Origin: Asaia bogorensis_B
Lineage (GTDB): Bacteria > Pseudomonadota > Alphaproteobacteria > Acetobacterales > Acetobacteraceae
NCBI RefSeq assembly: GCF_900465315.1
Contig: NZ_UBIX01000009.1
Length of the DNA: 64,000 bases
Direction: 5' to 3' (one strand)
A model generated the notes under the pieces. The model saw nothing but the letters and a program-made list of their open reading frames with translations. It ran no database searches and was not told the origin of the DNA. Of this stretch, positions 52,870 through 62,172 are shown piece after piece. Numbering within the stretch: the first letter of the stretch is position 1; every line of letters starts with the position of its first letter. Position numbers and translations under genes: made by a program.

Positions 52870-54072
52870 TCAGCTCAGAGAGGCGCAGAAGCGCTGGATA
52901 CGGGTGCAAGCCTCGCGCAGGCTCTCGGTATCGGTCGCATAAGAGATACGGAAATATCCAGGCGTCAGGAAGGCACTGCCATGAACAGCGGCGACACCCG
53001 TCTCCTCTAGCAGTTCAGTGACAAAGACCTCGTCATTCTCAATGACCTTGCCGGACGTTGTCTTCTTGCCGATCAGCCCCGCGATGGAGGGGAACACATA
53101 GAATGCGCCCTCTGGTCTTGTGCAGGTCAGACCCGGTGCCTGAGCCAGCATGGACAGCACCAGATCACGTCGGCCCTGATAGACAGATACCATCTCACCA
53201 ATGAAATCCTGCGGCCCTGTCACGGCCTCCAGCGCTGCGGCCTGAGCGATAGAGCAAGGATTGCTCGTGCTCTGTCCCTGAAGCTTGATGAGCGCCTTGG
53301 TGAGTTCGACGGGTGCAGCCGAGAAACCGATGCGCCAGCCCGTCATGGCATAGGCCTTGGACACACCATTCATGGTCACCACGCGCTCGCGCAGCTTCGG
53401 CTCGACCTGCACCAGTGTCTTGCTCACATGGCCGTCATAGACCAGCTTGGCATAGATATCGTCGGTCAGCACCCAGATGCGCGGGTGATCGAGCAGCACG
53501 TCGCACAGCGCACGCAGATCGGCTTCAGAGTAAACCGCGCCGGTCGGGTTGCAGGGCGAGTTGAGCACCAGCCACTTGGTCCTGGGCGTGATCGCGGCAC
53601 GAAGGGCTTCAGCGTCGAGCCGGAAGCCGTTCTCGGGATTTGTCTGAACGATGACAGGCGTGCCATCGGCCAGCGCCACGATATCGGGATAGGAGACCCA
53701 GGCCGGTGCCGGGATGATCACCTCGTCCCCGGCATCGAGCGTAGCCGTGAACACGTCATAGATGACCTGCTTGCCGCCAGTGGAGACGACAATCTCTTCG
53801 GCCTTGTAATCAAGGCCGAAATCACGGTTCAGCCAGGCGGCAACCGCCTTGCGCAGCGGGGCCGTACCGGCGACGTCCGTGTAACGCGTCTCGCCACGGG
53901 CGATGGCGTCGCAGGCCGCCTGCTTGACGTTTTGCGGCGTGTCGAAATCCGGCTCACCGGCAGAGAGGCTGATAATGTCCCGCCCTGCTTCTTTCAGGGC
54001 CCGCGCTTTCTGCGTGATGGCGATCGTCTGGCTGGGGGAGATCCGGTTGAGCCGGGCAGCGATCAGGGACAT
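52870..54072 (-). CDS. Class I PLP aminotransferase (aspartate aminotransferase-like), first copy
   Basis: 400 aa. The PLP lysine is in TMNGVSKAYAMTGWRIGF; SLSAGEPDFDTPQNVKQAA, VVSTGGKQVIYDVFTATL, VLNSPCNPTGAVYSEADL and the C-terminal YFRISYATDTE match AspB-type aspartate aminotransferases. Clearly related along its length to the next gene but well diverged. It sits 19 bases after leuB, so amino-donor supply for branched-chain or aspartate metabolism may be co-expressed with leucine synthesis (inference). Confidence 0.92.
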   Translation of the reverse strand: MSLIAARLNRISPSQTIAITQKARALKEAGRDIISLSAGEPDFDTPQNVKQAACDAIARGETRYTDVAGTAPLRKAVAAWLNRDFGLDYKAEEIVVSTGGKQVIYDVFTATLDAGDEVIIPAPAWVSYPDIVALADGTPVIVQTNPENGFRLDAEALRAAITPRTKWLVLNSPCNPTGAVYSEADLRALCDVLLDHPRIWVLTDDIYAKLVYDGHVSKTLVQVEPKLRERVVTMNGVSKAYAMTGWRIGFSAAPVELTKALIKLQGQSTSNPCSIAQAAALEAVTGPQDFIGEMVSVYQGRRDLVLSMLAQAPGLTCTRPEGAFYVFPSIAGLIGKKTTSGKVIENDEVFVTELLEETGVAAVHGSAFLTPGYFRISYATDTESLREACTRIQRFCASLS

Positions 54073-54091
54073 ATCTTCCTCCGGCTGGCTC

Positions 54092-55201
54092 TCAGGCCAG
54101 CTTCTGCATTTCCTGAAGAACAGCGGCGCCCATTTCCTCGGTGCCGACGCGGTTCATACCATCGGACATGATATCGGCCGTGCGCAAGCCACTGGCGAGC
54201 ACATTTGATACCGCCTTCTCGATCAAGCAGGCCTCGTCTTCACGCTGAAGCGAATAACGCAGCAGCATGGCGAAAGAGAGGATCTGCGCCAGCGGATTTG
54301 CAATACCCTGCCCTGCAATATCCGGTGCCGAACCATGAATGGGCTCATACAGCGCATGGCGCTTGCCGCTCTCCTGCACCGGGCCCAGCGTGGCCGAGGG
54401 CAGCATGCCCAGCGAGCCGGTCAGCATGGAGGCCAAATCGGACAGAAGGTCACCAAACAGATTGCCGGTCACGATCACGTCGAACTGCTTCGGGTTGCGG
54501 ACCAGCTGCATGGCGCAGTTATCGGCCAGCATATGGCTGAGCGTGACATCGCTGTACTCACGCGCGTGCAGCGCGGTCACAACCTGCTTCCACAGCAGGC
54601 CGCTTTCCATCACGTTGCACTTCTCGACCGAGCAGACGCGATTATCGCGCAGGCGGGCCAGTTCGAACGCAACACGGGCCACGCGCTCGATTTCCGACGT
54701 CGTATAGACCTCGGTATTGATTCCACGCTGTGAGCCATCGGCCAGCGTTTCAATGCCACGTGGTTCGCCAAAATAGATGCCACCCACCGTCTCGCGCACG
54801 ATCATGATGTCGAGACCGGCCACGAGCTCCGGCTTCAATGAGGAGGCATTGACCAGAGGCGGAAAGACCTGCGCCGGGCGCAGATTGGCGAAAAGCTCAA
54901 GTTCCTGACGCAGGCCCAGAATAGCCGCCTCGGGACGCTTGTCGAAGGAGACCTCGCTCCATTTCGGATCGCCTACCGAGCCGAACAGCACGGCATCGGC
55001 TTCCCTGGCCAGCGCCACAACTTCGGGGCGCAATGGCACGCCGTGAACAGCCAGCGAAGCCCCCCCGACGAGCTCTTCCGTCATGTCCAGCTTGAGGCCT
55101 TTGGCCTCGTCCAGCCAGCGCGCAATCTTGACGACTTCGCGCATGACCTCGGGGCCAATCCCGTCACCGGGAAGAACGAGTAGCTTATGGGCCTGGCTCA
55201 C
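54092..55201 (-). CDS. leuB: 3-isopropylmalate dehydrogenase LeuB
   Basis: 369 aa. NAD+-dependent oxidative decarboxylation of 3-isopropylmalate in leucine synthesis. It opens with LLVLPGDGIGPEVMREVVKI and contains IVRETVGGIYFGEPRG, VEKCNVMESGLLWKQVV, GNLFGDLLSDLASMLTGSLG and EPIHGSAPDIAGQGIANP. GTG start overlapping the leuD stop by four bases. Confidence 0.97.
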   Translation of the reverse strand: MSQAHKLLVLPGDGIGPEVMREVVKIARWLDEAKGLKLDMTEELVGGASLAVHGVPLRPEVVALAREADAVLFGSVGDPKWSEVSFDKRPEAAILGLRQELELFANLRPAQVFPPLVNASSLKPELVAGLDIMIVRETVGGIYFGEPRGIETLADGSQRGINTEVYTTSEIERVARVAFELARLRDNRVCSVEKCNVMESGLLWKQVVTALHAREYSDVTLSHMLADNCAMQLVRNPKQFDVIVTGNLFGDLLSDLASMLTGSLGMLPSATLGPVQESGKRHALYEPIHGSAPDIAGQGIANPLAQILSFAMLLRYSLQREDEACLIEKAVSNVLASGLRTADIMSDGMNRVGTEEMGAAVLQEMQKLA

Positions 55202-55829
55202 GAAACCGTCTCCATCACAATGGTGGGGCGCCAGGATTCGTCTCTCTGACGCTTCTGCTCGAAGGACGCGATGGCGCTGTCATGCTGCAGGGTCTGCCCG
55301 ATATCATCGAGCCCCTCGATCAGCATGTGCTTGCGAAACGCATCAACCTCAAACGCAATGGTACTGCCATCGGGGCGCTGAACGACCTGCTTCTCCAGAT
55401 CGACAGTAATGCGGGCATTGGCCCCCATCTGCGCATCTTCCATGAGGCTCTCACAGATTTCGCGCGGCAGCCGGATCGGCAGGATGCCGTTCTTGAAGCA
55501 GTTATTGAAGAAGATATCGGCAAAGCTCGGCGCAATCACGCAGCGGATACCGAAATCCAGCAGCGCCCAGGGTGCATGTTCACGCGAGGACCCGCAGCCG
55601 AAATTGTCCAGCGTGACCAGAATCTCGGCCTGACGGTAGGGCTCGCGATTCAGCACGAATTCCGGCTTTTCCGATCCGTCCTCGTTATAGCGCTGCGCGG
55701 CAAAGGCGTTCTTGCCAAGGCCGCTACGCTGGATGGTCTTGAGAAAGCGTGCCGGGATAATCTGGTCCGTGTCGATGTTCTCGACCGGCATCGGAGCCGC
55801 AATGGCGGTGAGTGTGGTGAACTTGTCCA

Positions 55830-55833
<4 letters not shown>
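55198..55833 (-). CDS. leuD: 3-isopropylmalate dehydratase small subunit LeuD
   Basis: 211 aa. With LeuC isomerises 2- to 3-isopropylmalate. Signature NIDTDQIIPARFLKTIQRSG near the N-terminus, then FGCGSSREHAPWALLDFGIR and FADIFFNNCFKNGILPIRLP. The first ATG overlaps the leuC stop by four bases, the next by one. Length is normal for proteobacteria. Confidence 0.97.
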
Positions 55834-57248
<1,415 letters not shown>

Positions 57249-57271
57249 GAACCGGTTTCGACTATCCTGAT

Positions 57272-57652
57272 TTAGGAAGCCGTCTTGGCAACGTCACGGG
57301 GACGCTCGGCAATACGAGCCGACTTACCGCTACGCTCACGCAGATAATACAGCTTTGCACGACGCACCTTGCCGCGACGGACAACAGCGATCTCGGCAAT
57401 GGAGGGGGAGTAGAGCGGGAAGATACGCTCAACGCCTTCACCGTTCGAAATCTTGCGAACCGTGAAGTTGCTGTTCAGGCCCTTGTTGGAACGGGCAATC
57501 ACAACGCCTTCATAGGCCTGTACGCGCTCACGCGTGCCTTCAACAACGCGCACGCCAACGCGCACGGTGTCACCGGCCTGGAATTCGGGAACCGGACGGG
57601 CGGCGGTCAGACGCTCGATTTCGCGCGCCTCATACTGCTGGACAATGTTCAT
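57272..57652 (-). CDS. rplS: 50S ribosomal protein L19
   Basis: 126 aa from the ATG at 57652 (RBS GGAGAAG). Starts MNIVQQYEAREIERL, then FQAGDTVRVGVRVVEGTRER and RSNKGLNSNFTVRKISNGEG, GVERIFPLYSPSI, KVRRAKLYYLRERSGKSARI. The longer open frame upstream is not supported. Usual place after trmD. Confidence 0.98.
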   Translation of the reverse strand: MNIVQQYEAREIERLTAARPVPEFQAGDTVRVGVRVVEGTRERVQAYEGVVIARSNKGLNSNFTVRKISNGEGVERIFPLYSPSIAEIAVVRRGKVRRAKLYYLRERSGKSARIAERPRDVAKTAS

Positions 57653-57677
57653 GGTACTTCTCCGAGAAAACGAAAAT

Positions 57678-58379
57678 TTATCTGTTGGTCTTGGCTTCAG
57701 CATAGGCCGCCCAGAGGTCGGGGCGTCTGGCCTGTGTCACAAGGCAGGCCTGCTCGTGACGCCAGGCCGCAATCGCAGCATGATGTCCTGAAAGCAGGAT
57801 GTCCGGCACATCCATGCCATCCCATGAGGCTGGCTTGGTGTAATGAGGGTATTCAAGCAGACCGTCACCGAAGCTTTCTTCGGCATCGCTCAGCTCGGAC
57901 CCCATCACACCGGGCAGAAGGCGCACGCAGGAATCGAGCAGTGCATAGGCAGGGATTTCCCCGCCCGACAGCACGAAATCGCCAAGCGAAATCTGCACGA
58001 CATTGCGTCGCTCCAGAACACGCTCGTCAACGCCCTCGAAGCGCCCGCACAGCACCACAACCCCGTCACCCGACGCGAACTCGCGCGACTGCGCCTGTGT
58101 CAGGCGTGCGCCACGCGGCGTCGGGTAGATGACCGGTCGGCCATCGGCCTCGATCGAATCCAGCGCTTCGGCAACCACATCGGCCCGAAGCACCATGCCC
58201 GCACCACCGCCGAATGGCGTGTCATCCACGGCGCGATGACGCCCACGCCCGAAGTCACGCAGATCATGCACACCCAGAGACCAGACGCCTTCCTCAAGCG
58301 CCCGCCCCGCCAGGGAGAACCCCAGAGGCCCCGGAAACATGTCCGGGAAAAGGGTGAGAATGTCAGCGCGCCAGGTCAT
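57678..58379 (-). CDS. trmD: tRNA (guanine-37-N1)-methyltransferase TrmD
   Basis: 233 aa SPOUT methyltransferase acting on G37 of tRNAs read with SAM. DILTLFPDMFPGPLGFSLAG at the N-terminus, the trefoil-knot SAM site YPTPRGARLTQAQ, LCGRFEGVDERVLE and GDFVLSGGEIPAYALLDSCV. The start overlaps the rimM stop (ATGA). Confidence 0.97.
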   Translation of the reverse strand: MTWRADILTLFPDMFPGPLGFSLAGRALEEGVWSLGVHDLRDFGRGRHRAVDDTPFGGGAGMVLRADVVAEALDSIEADGRPVIYPTPRGARLTQAQSREFASGDGVVVLCGRFEGVDERVLERRNVVQISLGDFVLSGGEIPAYALLDSCVRLLPGVMGSELSDAEESFGDGLLEYPHYTKPASWDGMDVPDILLSGHHAAIAAWRHEQACLVTQARRPDLWAAYAEAKTNR

Positions 58380-58960
58380 GAACGCACCGCCACATCGGCC
58401 TTGCCCGACAGATCACCCTCGACTTCCACCTCATGCGGCGGCTCGACAATGATCCGGCCCTGATCGAACAGGATTTCGGGAACACAGGCATGGGTGAAAG
58501 GCACGATCAGGTCCTGACCCTTGCCATCCTGCCCTGCGGCCGTGATTTCGAGGCTGACACCCGCGCCGTAATCATGAATGACCGCAACCGTGCCCAGCAC
58601 CGTACCCTCGCGGGTTTCGGCACGCAGCCCGATCAGATCGGCATGATAGAACTCGTCCTCATCCGTATCGGGCAGGCAGTCCCGGCCGACATAGAGCTTG
58701 AGGTTCACGAGACGCGACGCTTCATCGCGGTCAGTAACGGGGCGACCCGACGCGTCGAACAGACGCGCGATGCCATGACCCTGCCATTCCGCCCGCCATA
58801 CGCGCCCCTTCTCGTCATGCAATGCTCCGATATCCTCGACCGAAGCCGGGTCATCGGTTGCCGCGAAAAGATGCACGAGCCCCTTCACGCCATGGGGCCT
58901 GCCCACGGTCGCGACCAGAATATCTTTCGATACATCCGAAGGGGCGCTGACGGTCGTCAT
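58376..58960 (-). CDS. rimM: 16S rRNA processing protein RimM
   Basis: 194 aa. Assists 30S maturation and binds S19. N-terminal RimM domain with LVATVGRPHGVKGLVHLFAA, then a PRC-barrel domain with FYHADLIGLRAETREG and VIDDY-like VAVIHDYGAGVSLEI, ending in LIVPFTHACVPEI. Lies between rpsP (31 bases) and trmD (overlap). Confidence 0.95.
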   Translation of the reverse strand: MTTVSAPSDVSKDILVATVGRPHGVKGLVHLFAATDDPASVEDIGALHDEKGRVWRAEWQGHGIARLFDASGRPVTDRDEASRLVNLKLYVGRDCLPDTDEDEFYHADLIGLRAETREGTVLGTVAVIHDYGAGVSLEITAAGQDGKGQDLIVPFTHACVPEILFDQGRIIVEPPHEVEVEGDLSGKADVAVRS

Positions 58961-58991
58961 GGATTACTGAAGCCTATCCCTGGTCTATGGC

Positions 58992-59327
58992 TCAGGCTGC
59001 GGCCTTGGCGGCTGCACGCTCCTGGGCGCGCTTCTTCGGCGCGGACTGCTTGGGCTGCTCGTTGTAAACGGGCTTCTCGATCAGGCCGGCATTGCCAAGG
59101 AAGCGGGCAACGCGATCGGTCGCCTGTGCGCCGTTCGACAGCCAGTGCTTGATGCGCTCGTCGTTCAGACGGATGCGGTCAGCATGGTCGGAAGGCAGCA
59201 TCGGGTTGTAGGCGCCAACCTTCTCGATGAAGCGGCCATCGCGGGGGCTACGGCTGTCAGCAATCACGATGTGGTAGTACGGACGCTTCTTGGCACCAGC
59301 GCGCGAAAGGCGGATCTTAACGCTCAT
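58992..59327 (-). CDS. rpsP: 30S ribosomal protein S16
   Basis: 111 aa. Begins SVKIRLSRAGAKKRPYYHIV, then DSRSPRDGRFIEKVGAYNPM and the helix with ERIKHWLSNGAQATDRVARF. The Ala/Lys-rich tail (about 25 residues) is longer than in enteric S16 but common in alphaproteobacteria. Follows ffh by 50 bases. Confidence 0.98.
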   Translation of the reverse strand: MSVKIRLSRAGAKKRPYYHIVIADSRSPRDGRFIEKVGAYNPMLPSDHADRIRLNDERIKHWLSNGAQATDRVARFLGNAGLIEKPVYNEQPKQSAPKKRAQERAAAKAAA

Positions 59328-59377
59328 ATTTTTACTCCAGGGTATCGAAAACTATGTGAAAATCATGCCGGTTGGGG

Positions 59378-60775
59378 TTAGCGACGCGGGCCGCCAAAGC
59401 CACCGCCGGGCCGCCCGCCGGGAGCACCGCCCGACATGAGACCGGAAAGCATCTGCTTCATGCCACCGAGGCCCATCTTGCTGATGCGCTTCATGATGGT
59501 GGACATGTCGTCAAACTGCTTGAGCAACTTGTTGACCTCCTGAACCGTCGTGCCGGAACCGGCAGCAATACGCTTCTTGCGGGAGGCCTTGATGATCGAG
59601 GGCGTCTTGCGCTCGTCCTTGGTCATCGAGGAAATAATGGCCTGATGGCGCCGGAAGATCGAGGTATCGAGATCCTGATCGCCAAGCTTGTCTTTCAGCT
59701 TGCCCATGCCGGGCAGCATGCCGATGATACCGGAGATGGAGCCCATCTTGCCGATCTGACGCAGCTGCGAGGCATAATCGTCGAGATCGAACTTGCCCGC
59801 CATCATCTTCTTGGCGACGCGTTCGCTCTCTTCATGGTCGAGCGTCTCGCTGGCCTTCTCGACCAGCCCGGCGATATCGCCAAGGCCGAGAATGCGTCCG
59901 GCCACACGCTCGGGATAGAAATCGTCCAGCGCCTCGAGCTTTTCGCCCAGACCCACCAGCTTGATGGGCGCGCCGGTAATCGCGCGCATCGAGAGCGCTG
60001 CACCACCACGCGCATCGCCATCCATACGGGTCATGACGACACCGGTGATGCCGACCGCCTCGTTGAAGCGCTGCGCGGTGTTCACCGCGTCCTGACCCGT
60101 CATGGCATCGACCACGAGCAGTGTCTCGACCGGGCTGGTCGCGTCACGTACGTCGCGCACTTCCTGCATCAGGGCTTCGTCGATCGACAGACGACCTGCC
60201 GTATCGAGAATGACGACGTCATAGCCTTCGCGGCGACCCGTCTCGAGAGCGCGCTTCGCAATCTCGACAGGCTGCTGGCCAGCGATGATGGGAAGCGAGC
60301 CCACGCCAACGCGCTCGGCCAGCTGCTGAAGCTGAAGCTGCGCGGCAGGACGCTGCACGTCGAGCGAGGCCAGCAGAACGCGCTTGCGCTCACGGGTCAG
60401 AAGGCGCAGGGCAATCTTGCCCGATGTCGTGGTCTTGCCCGAGCCCTGCAGACCGACCATCAGGACGGGCACCGGCGCCGCAGCAGCAAGGTTCAGCGGG
60501 ACATTGCCCGCACCGCCAAGCGCCTCGATCAGGGCATCATTGACGATCTTGGCAACAGCCTGACCGGGAGAAATGCTTTCCAGCACCTCCGTCCCGACGG
60601 CCTTTTCCTTCACCTTGTTAACGAAGTCACGCACAACGGGGAGCGCCACGTCGGCATCCAGCATAGCCAGACGCACTTCACGCATCGCTTCGGCAACATC
60701 CGCCTCGGACAGCCTGCCGCGCTTGGACAGACCCTCAAATACACCGGAAAGCTTGCCAGAAAGCGTGTCGAACAC
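59378..60775 (-). CDS. ffh: Signal recognition particle GTPase Ffh
   Basis: 465 aa. Targets nascent inner-membrane proteins to FtsY. N domain, then the G domain with GLQGSGKTTTSGKIALRLL (G1), DTAGRLSIDEALMQEV (G3) and TRMDGDARGGAALS (G4). The M domain is Met-rich and ends in a Gly/Pro-rich tail (MSGGAPGGRPGGGFGGPRR). GTG start with AAGGG six bases upstream. First gene of the operon running to the aminotransferases. Confidence 0.98.
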   Translation of the reverse strand: MFDTLSGKLSGVFEGLSKRGRLSEADVAEAMREVRLAMLDADVALPVVRDFVNKVKEKAVGTEVLESISPGQAVAKIVNDALIEALGGAGNVPLNLAAAAPVPVLMVGLQGSGKTTTSGKIALRLLTRERKRVLLASLDVQRPAAQLQLQQLAERVGVGSLPIIAGQQPVEIAKRALETGRREGYDVVILDTAGRLSIDEALMQEVRDVRDATSPVETLLVVDAMTGQDAVNTAQRFNEAVGITGVVMTRMDGDARGGAALSMRAITGAPIKLVGLGEKLEALDDFYPERVAGRILGLGDIAGLVEKASETLDHEESERVAKKMMAGKFDLDDYASQLRQIGKMGSISGIIGMLPGMGKLKDKLGDQDLDTSIFRRHQAIISSMTKDERKTPSIIKASRKKRIAAGSGTTVQEVNKLLKQFDDMSTIMKRISKMGLGGMKQMLSGLMSGGAPGGRPGGGFGGPRR

Positions 60776-60801
60776 GTTGAACCCTTATAAGCAACAGAAA
60801 G

Positions 60802-60833
60802 ACGCCACTGCGCGAGTCTTCGCGGGGTGGCGT
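60802..60833 (-). promoter_or_regulatory. Leader hairpin of the ffh operon
   Basis: In the probable 5' untranslated leader: outer stem ACGCCAC/GTGGCGT (7 bp) and inner stem CGCGA/TCGCG (5 bp) with loop GTCT, separated by a two-base internal loop. Read on the minus strand it is followed by CTTTCTGTT, mildly T-rich. Candidate attenuator or mRNA-stability element. Confidence 0.5.
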
Positions 60834-60850
60834 TTCAAATCTGGACAGGG

Positions 60851-60878
60851 AGCTAAAGCGGTGGGGCTGCAAAGTCAA
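60851..60878 (-). promoter_or_regulatory. Putative sigma-70 promoter of the ffh operon
   Basis: On the minus strand TTGACT (60878-60873) is followed after 16 bases by TTAGCT (60856-60851). The -35 is near consensus and the -10 is weak. It would place transcription start near 60844, about 70 bases before the ffh GTG. Confidence 0.5.
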
Positions 60879-60930
60879 GGCAAAACCTGCCCTGCGCCCG
60901 CCTGCCCTCGTTTCAGCATCACGATGACAG

Positions 60931-60971
60931 AAAAAGGGGCAGGCAGGACAGCGATCTGCCCCACCTGCCCC
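60931..60971 (-). terminator. Intrinsic terminator of the Spy-like gene
   Basis: Read on the minus strand, GGGGCAGG (60971-60964) pairs with CCTGCCCC (60943-60936), then comes TTTTT (60935-60931). It lies about 130 bases after the Spy-like stop and upstream of the ffh promoter, so it insulates the two units. This is the clearest classic terminator in the window. Confidence 0.85.
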
Positions 60972-61101
60972 TCTTCTTCCCGGTCACATATCAATCAGAC
61001 CGCCCGACCCACGCAGGGTGAGCAGCAGTGATCGTCATGGACCCGACCTTCAGGGGCGGCTACCCGCCCCCCGCTCGTCAGCACCTCGCGGCGTTGCAGG
61101 A

Positions 61102-61641
61102 TCAGGGTGCGTCGTCGTCATCCTTGTCGGCGGCGCCCTTTACATGGGGGGGACGCAGCAAATCACGGATCTGGCCTTCAAGCGCGTCGAGCTTGTCCTG
61201 CGTCACGCGGGCCTTGTCGAGCTGCTCGGGCGTCAGAACATCGTGGATGGCAACGGCATCGGCGGCCATCGCCTCCTCCTCCTTGGCGTTCAGGGCCTCC
61301 TTCTGTTTGATCAGCCCATCGAGTTTCGCCTTGTCGATAGGCCCCTTGGCAAGAAGCAGGGCGCCAATCTGGGTGTCCAGATCACGACGCTGGTGCATCG
61401 CCTCGCGACGATCCTGACGATGGGCATGCATGAGAGCATGGATCTTGTCGCGCTGCTCCTTCGTCAGATCCACACCGCGCAACATGCCCATCAGCGGCGG
61501 GGGCATCATCATGCCCATATGGCCCGGCGGCGGGGGAACGGGACCGACAGGACCGGGAACCGGAGGATGTGCATAGGCAAGAGCCGCAAGAGAAGGCGCG
61601 GCAGCAAGCGCCAACATGCAGAAAGTTTTCTTCGAGATCAT
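61102..61641 (-). CDS. Spy/CpxP-like periplasmic protein
   Basis: 179 aa from the ATG at 61641, for which GGAAG is well spaced; an ATG nine bases earlier is too close. Signal peptide ISKKTFCMLALAAAPSLAALAYA, then a Pro/Gly/Met-rich stretch and a helical domain with DLTKEQRDKIHALMHAHRQD, QRRDLDTQIGALLLAKGPID and the LTxxQ-like VLTPEQLDKA. Ends with KDDDDAP. Related proteins bind metals or act as periplasmic chaperones; role here is inference. Has its own terminator. Confidence 0.82.
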   Translation of the reverse strand: MISKKTFCMLALAAAPSLAALAYAHPPVPGPVGPVPPPPGHMGMMMPPPLMGMLRGVDLTKEQRDKIHALMHAHRQDRREAMHQRRDLDTQIGALLLAKGPIDKAKLDGLIKQKEALNAKEEEAMAADAVAIHDVLTPEQLDKARVTQDKLDALEGQIRDLLRPPHVKGAADKDDDDAP

Positions 61642-62172
61642 GCTCGTCATCTTCCTATATTTGTGAAGACACCAAGAACGATGTCCTTGACCTCCGTATT
61701 AGCAAGAAGAATGCGGAGAACTAGGGCGAAAGCACTACAGATTGTATGAATTGTTACAGAGCCTCTACCGTTCGCGCCGCAAGGCGCGTCCCGTCAATGC
61801 CTGCCCGCCCCACAAGGGACGGACACGCATAACACATTCATGTTACAGGCTTGTCATCTTCTTGTTAATTTACCGAAAGGGTGACAGCGTGTGCCGACGC
61901 GTTTCCTCAAGGAATGGGACGCAGGAACCCGAACGCCAAGAGTTACGTGATCCATGCTCAGGCATCATACCGACCCCGCCGCCAACGGCCCTGATATCAC
62001 CCTGCCCTGTTCGCCGTGCCCTGAGCGCCTGGCGACAGGGAATGGCTGTTACATTTAAGCCGCTCCCTCGCGGAACATGGTTCCGCCCGTCCCACATGGC
62101 AGACATCTTTGCTGCCAGCCAAACTCTACCCTAGCGCCTTACCTCACCAGAGTTTTTCCAAGGACAGCCCAC
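61642..62172. other. 531-base divergent intergenic region
   Basis: Between the Spy-like gene (-) and the sugar-binding protein gene (+). Contains a hairpin CGCGCC-GCAA-GGCGCG (61773-61788, GNRA tetraloop) and near-palindromic TAACACATTCATGTTA around 61830-61845. A 7-bp perfect palindrome lies at 62070. A 130-codon open frame (61742-62134) was judged non-coding. The promoters of both genes must lie here. Confidence 0.45.
62070..62086. promoter_or_regulatory. Palindrome, candidate operator upstream of the binding protein gene
   Basis: GCGGAAC-ATG-GTTCCGC, a perfect 7-bp inverted repeat around a three-base centre, 86 bases before the start of the SmoE-like gene. Size and symmetry fit a dimeric repressor site, for example of the LacI or GntR type; a hairpin is the alternative. 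Confidence 0.4.

Noticed and set aside
59372..60790. 472-codon open frame on the + strand opposite ffh
   Set aside because: Exact antisense of Ffh with its GC-rich codon bias; low-complexity His/Leu/Gly product with no family motif or RBS.
61742..62134. 130-codon + strand frame upstream of the SmoE-like gene
   Set aside because: Irregular composition (many Arg/Cys/Pro), no RBS, runs through hairpins and the candidate operator.
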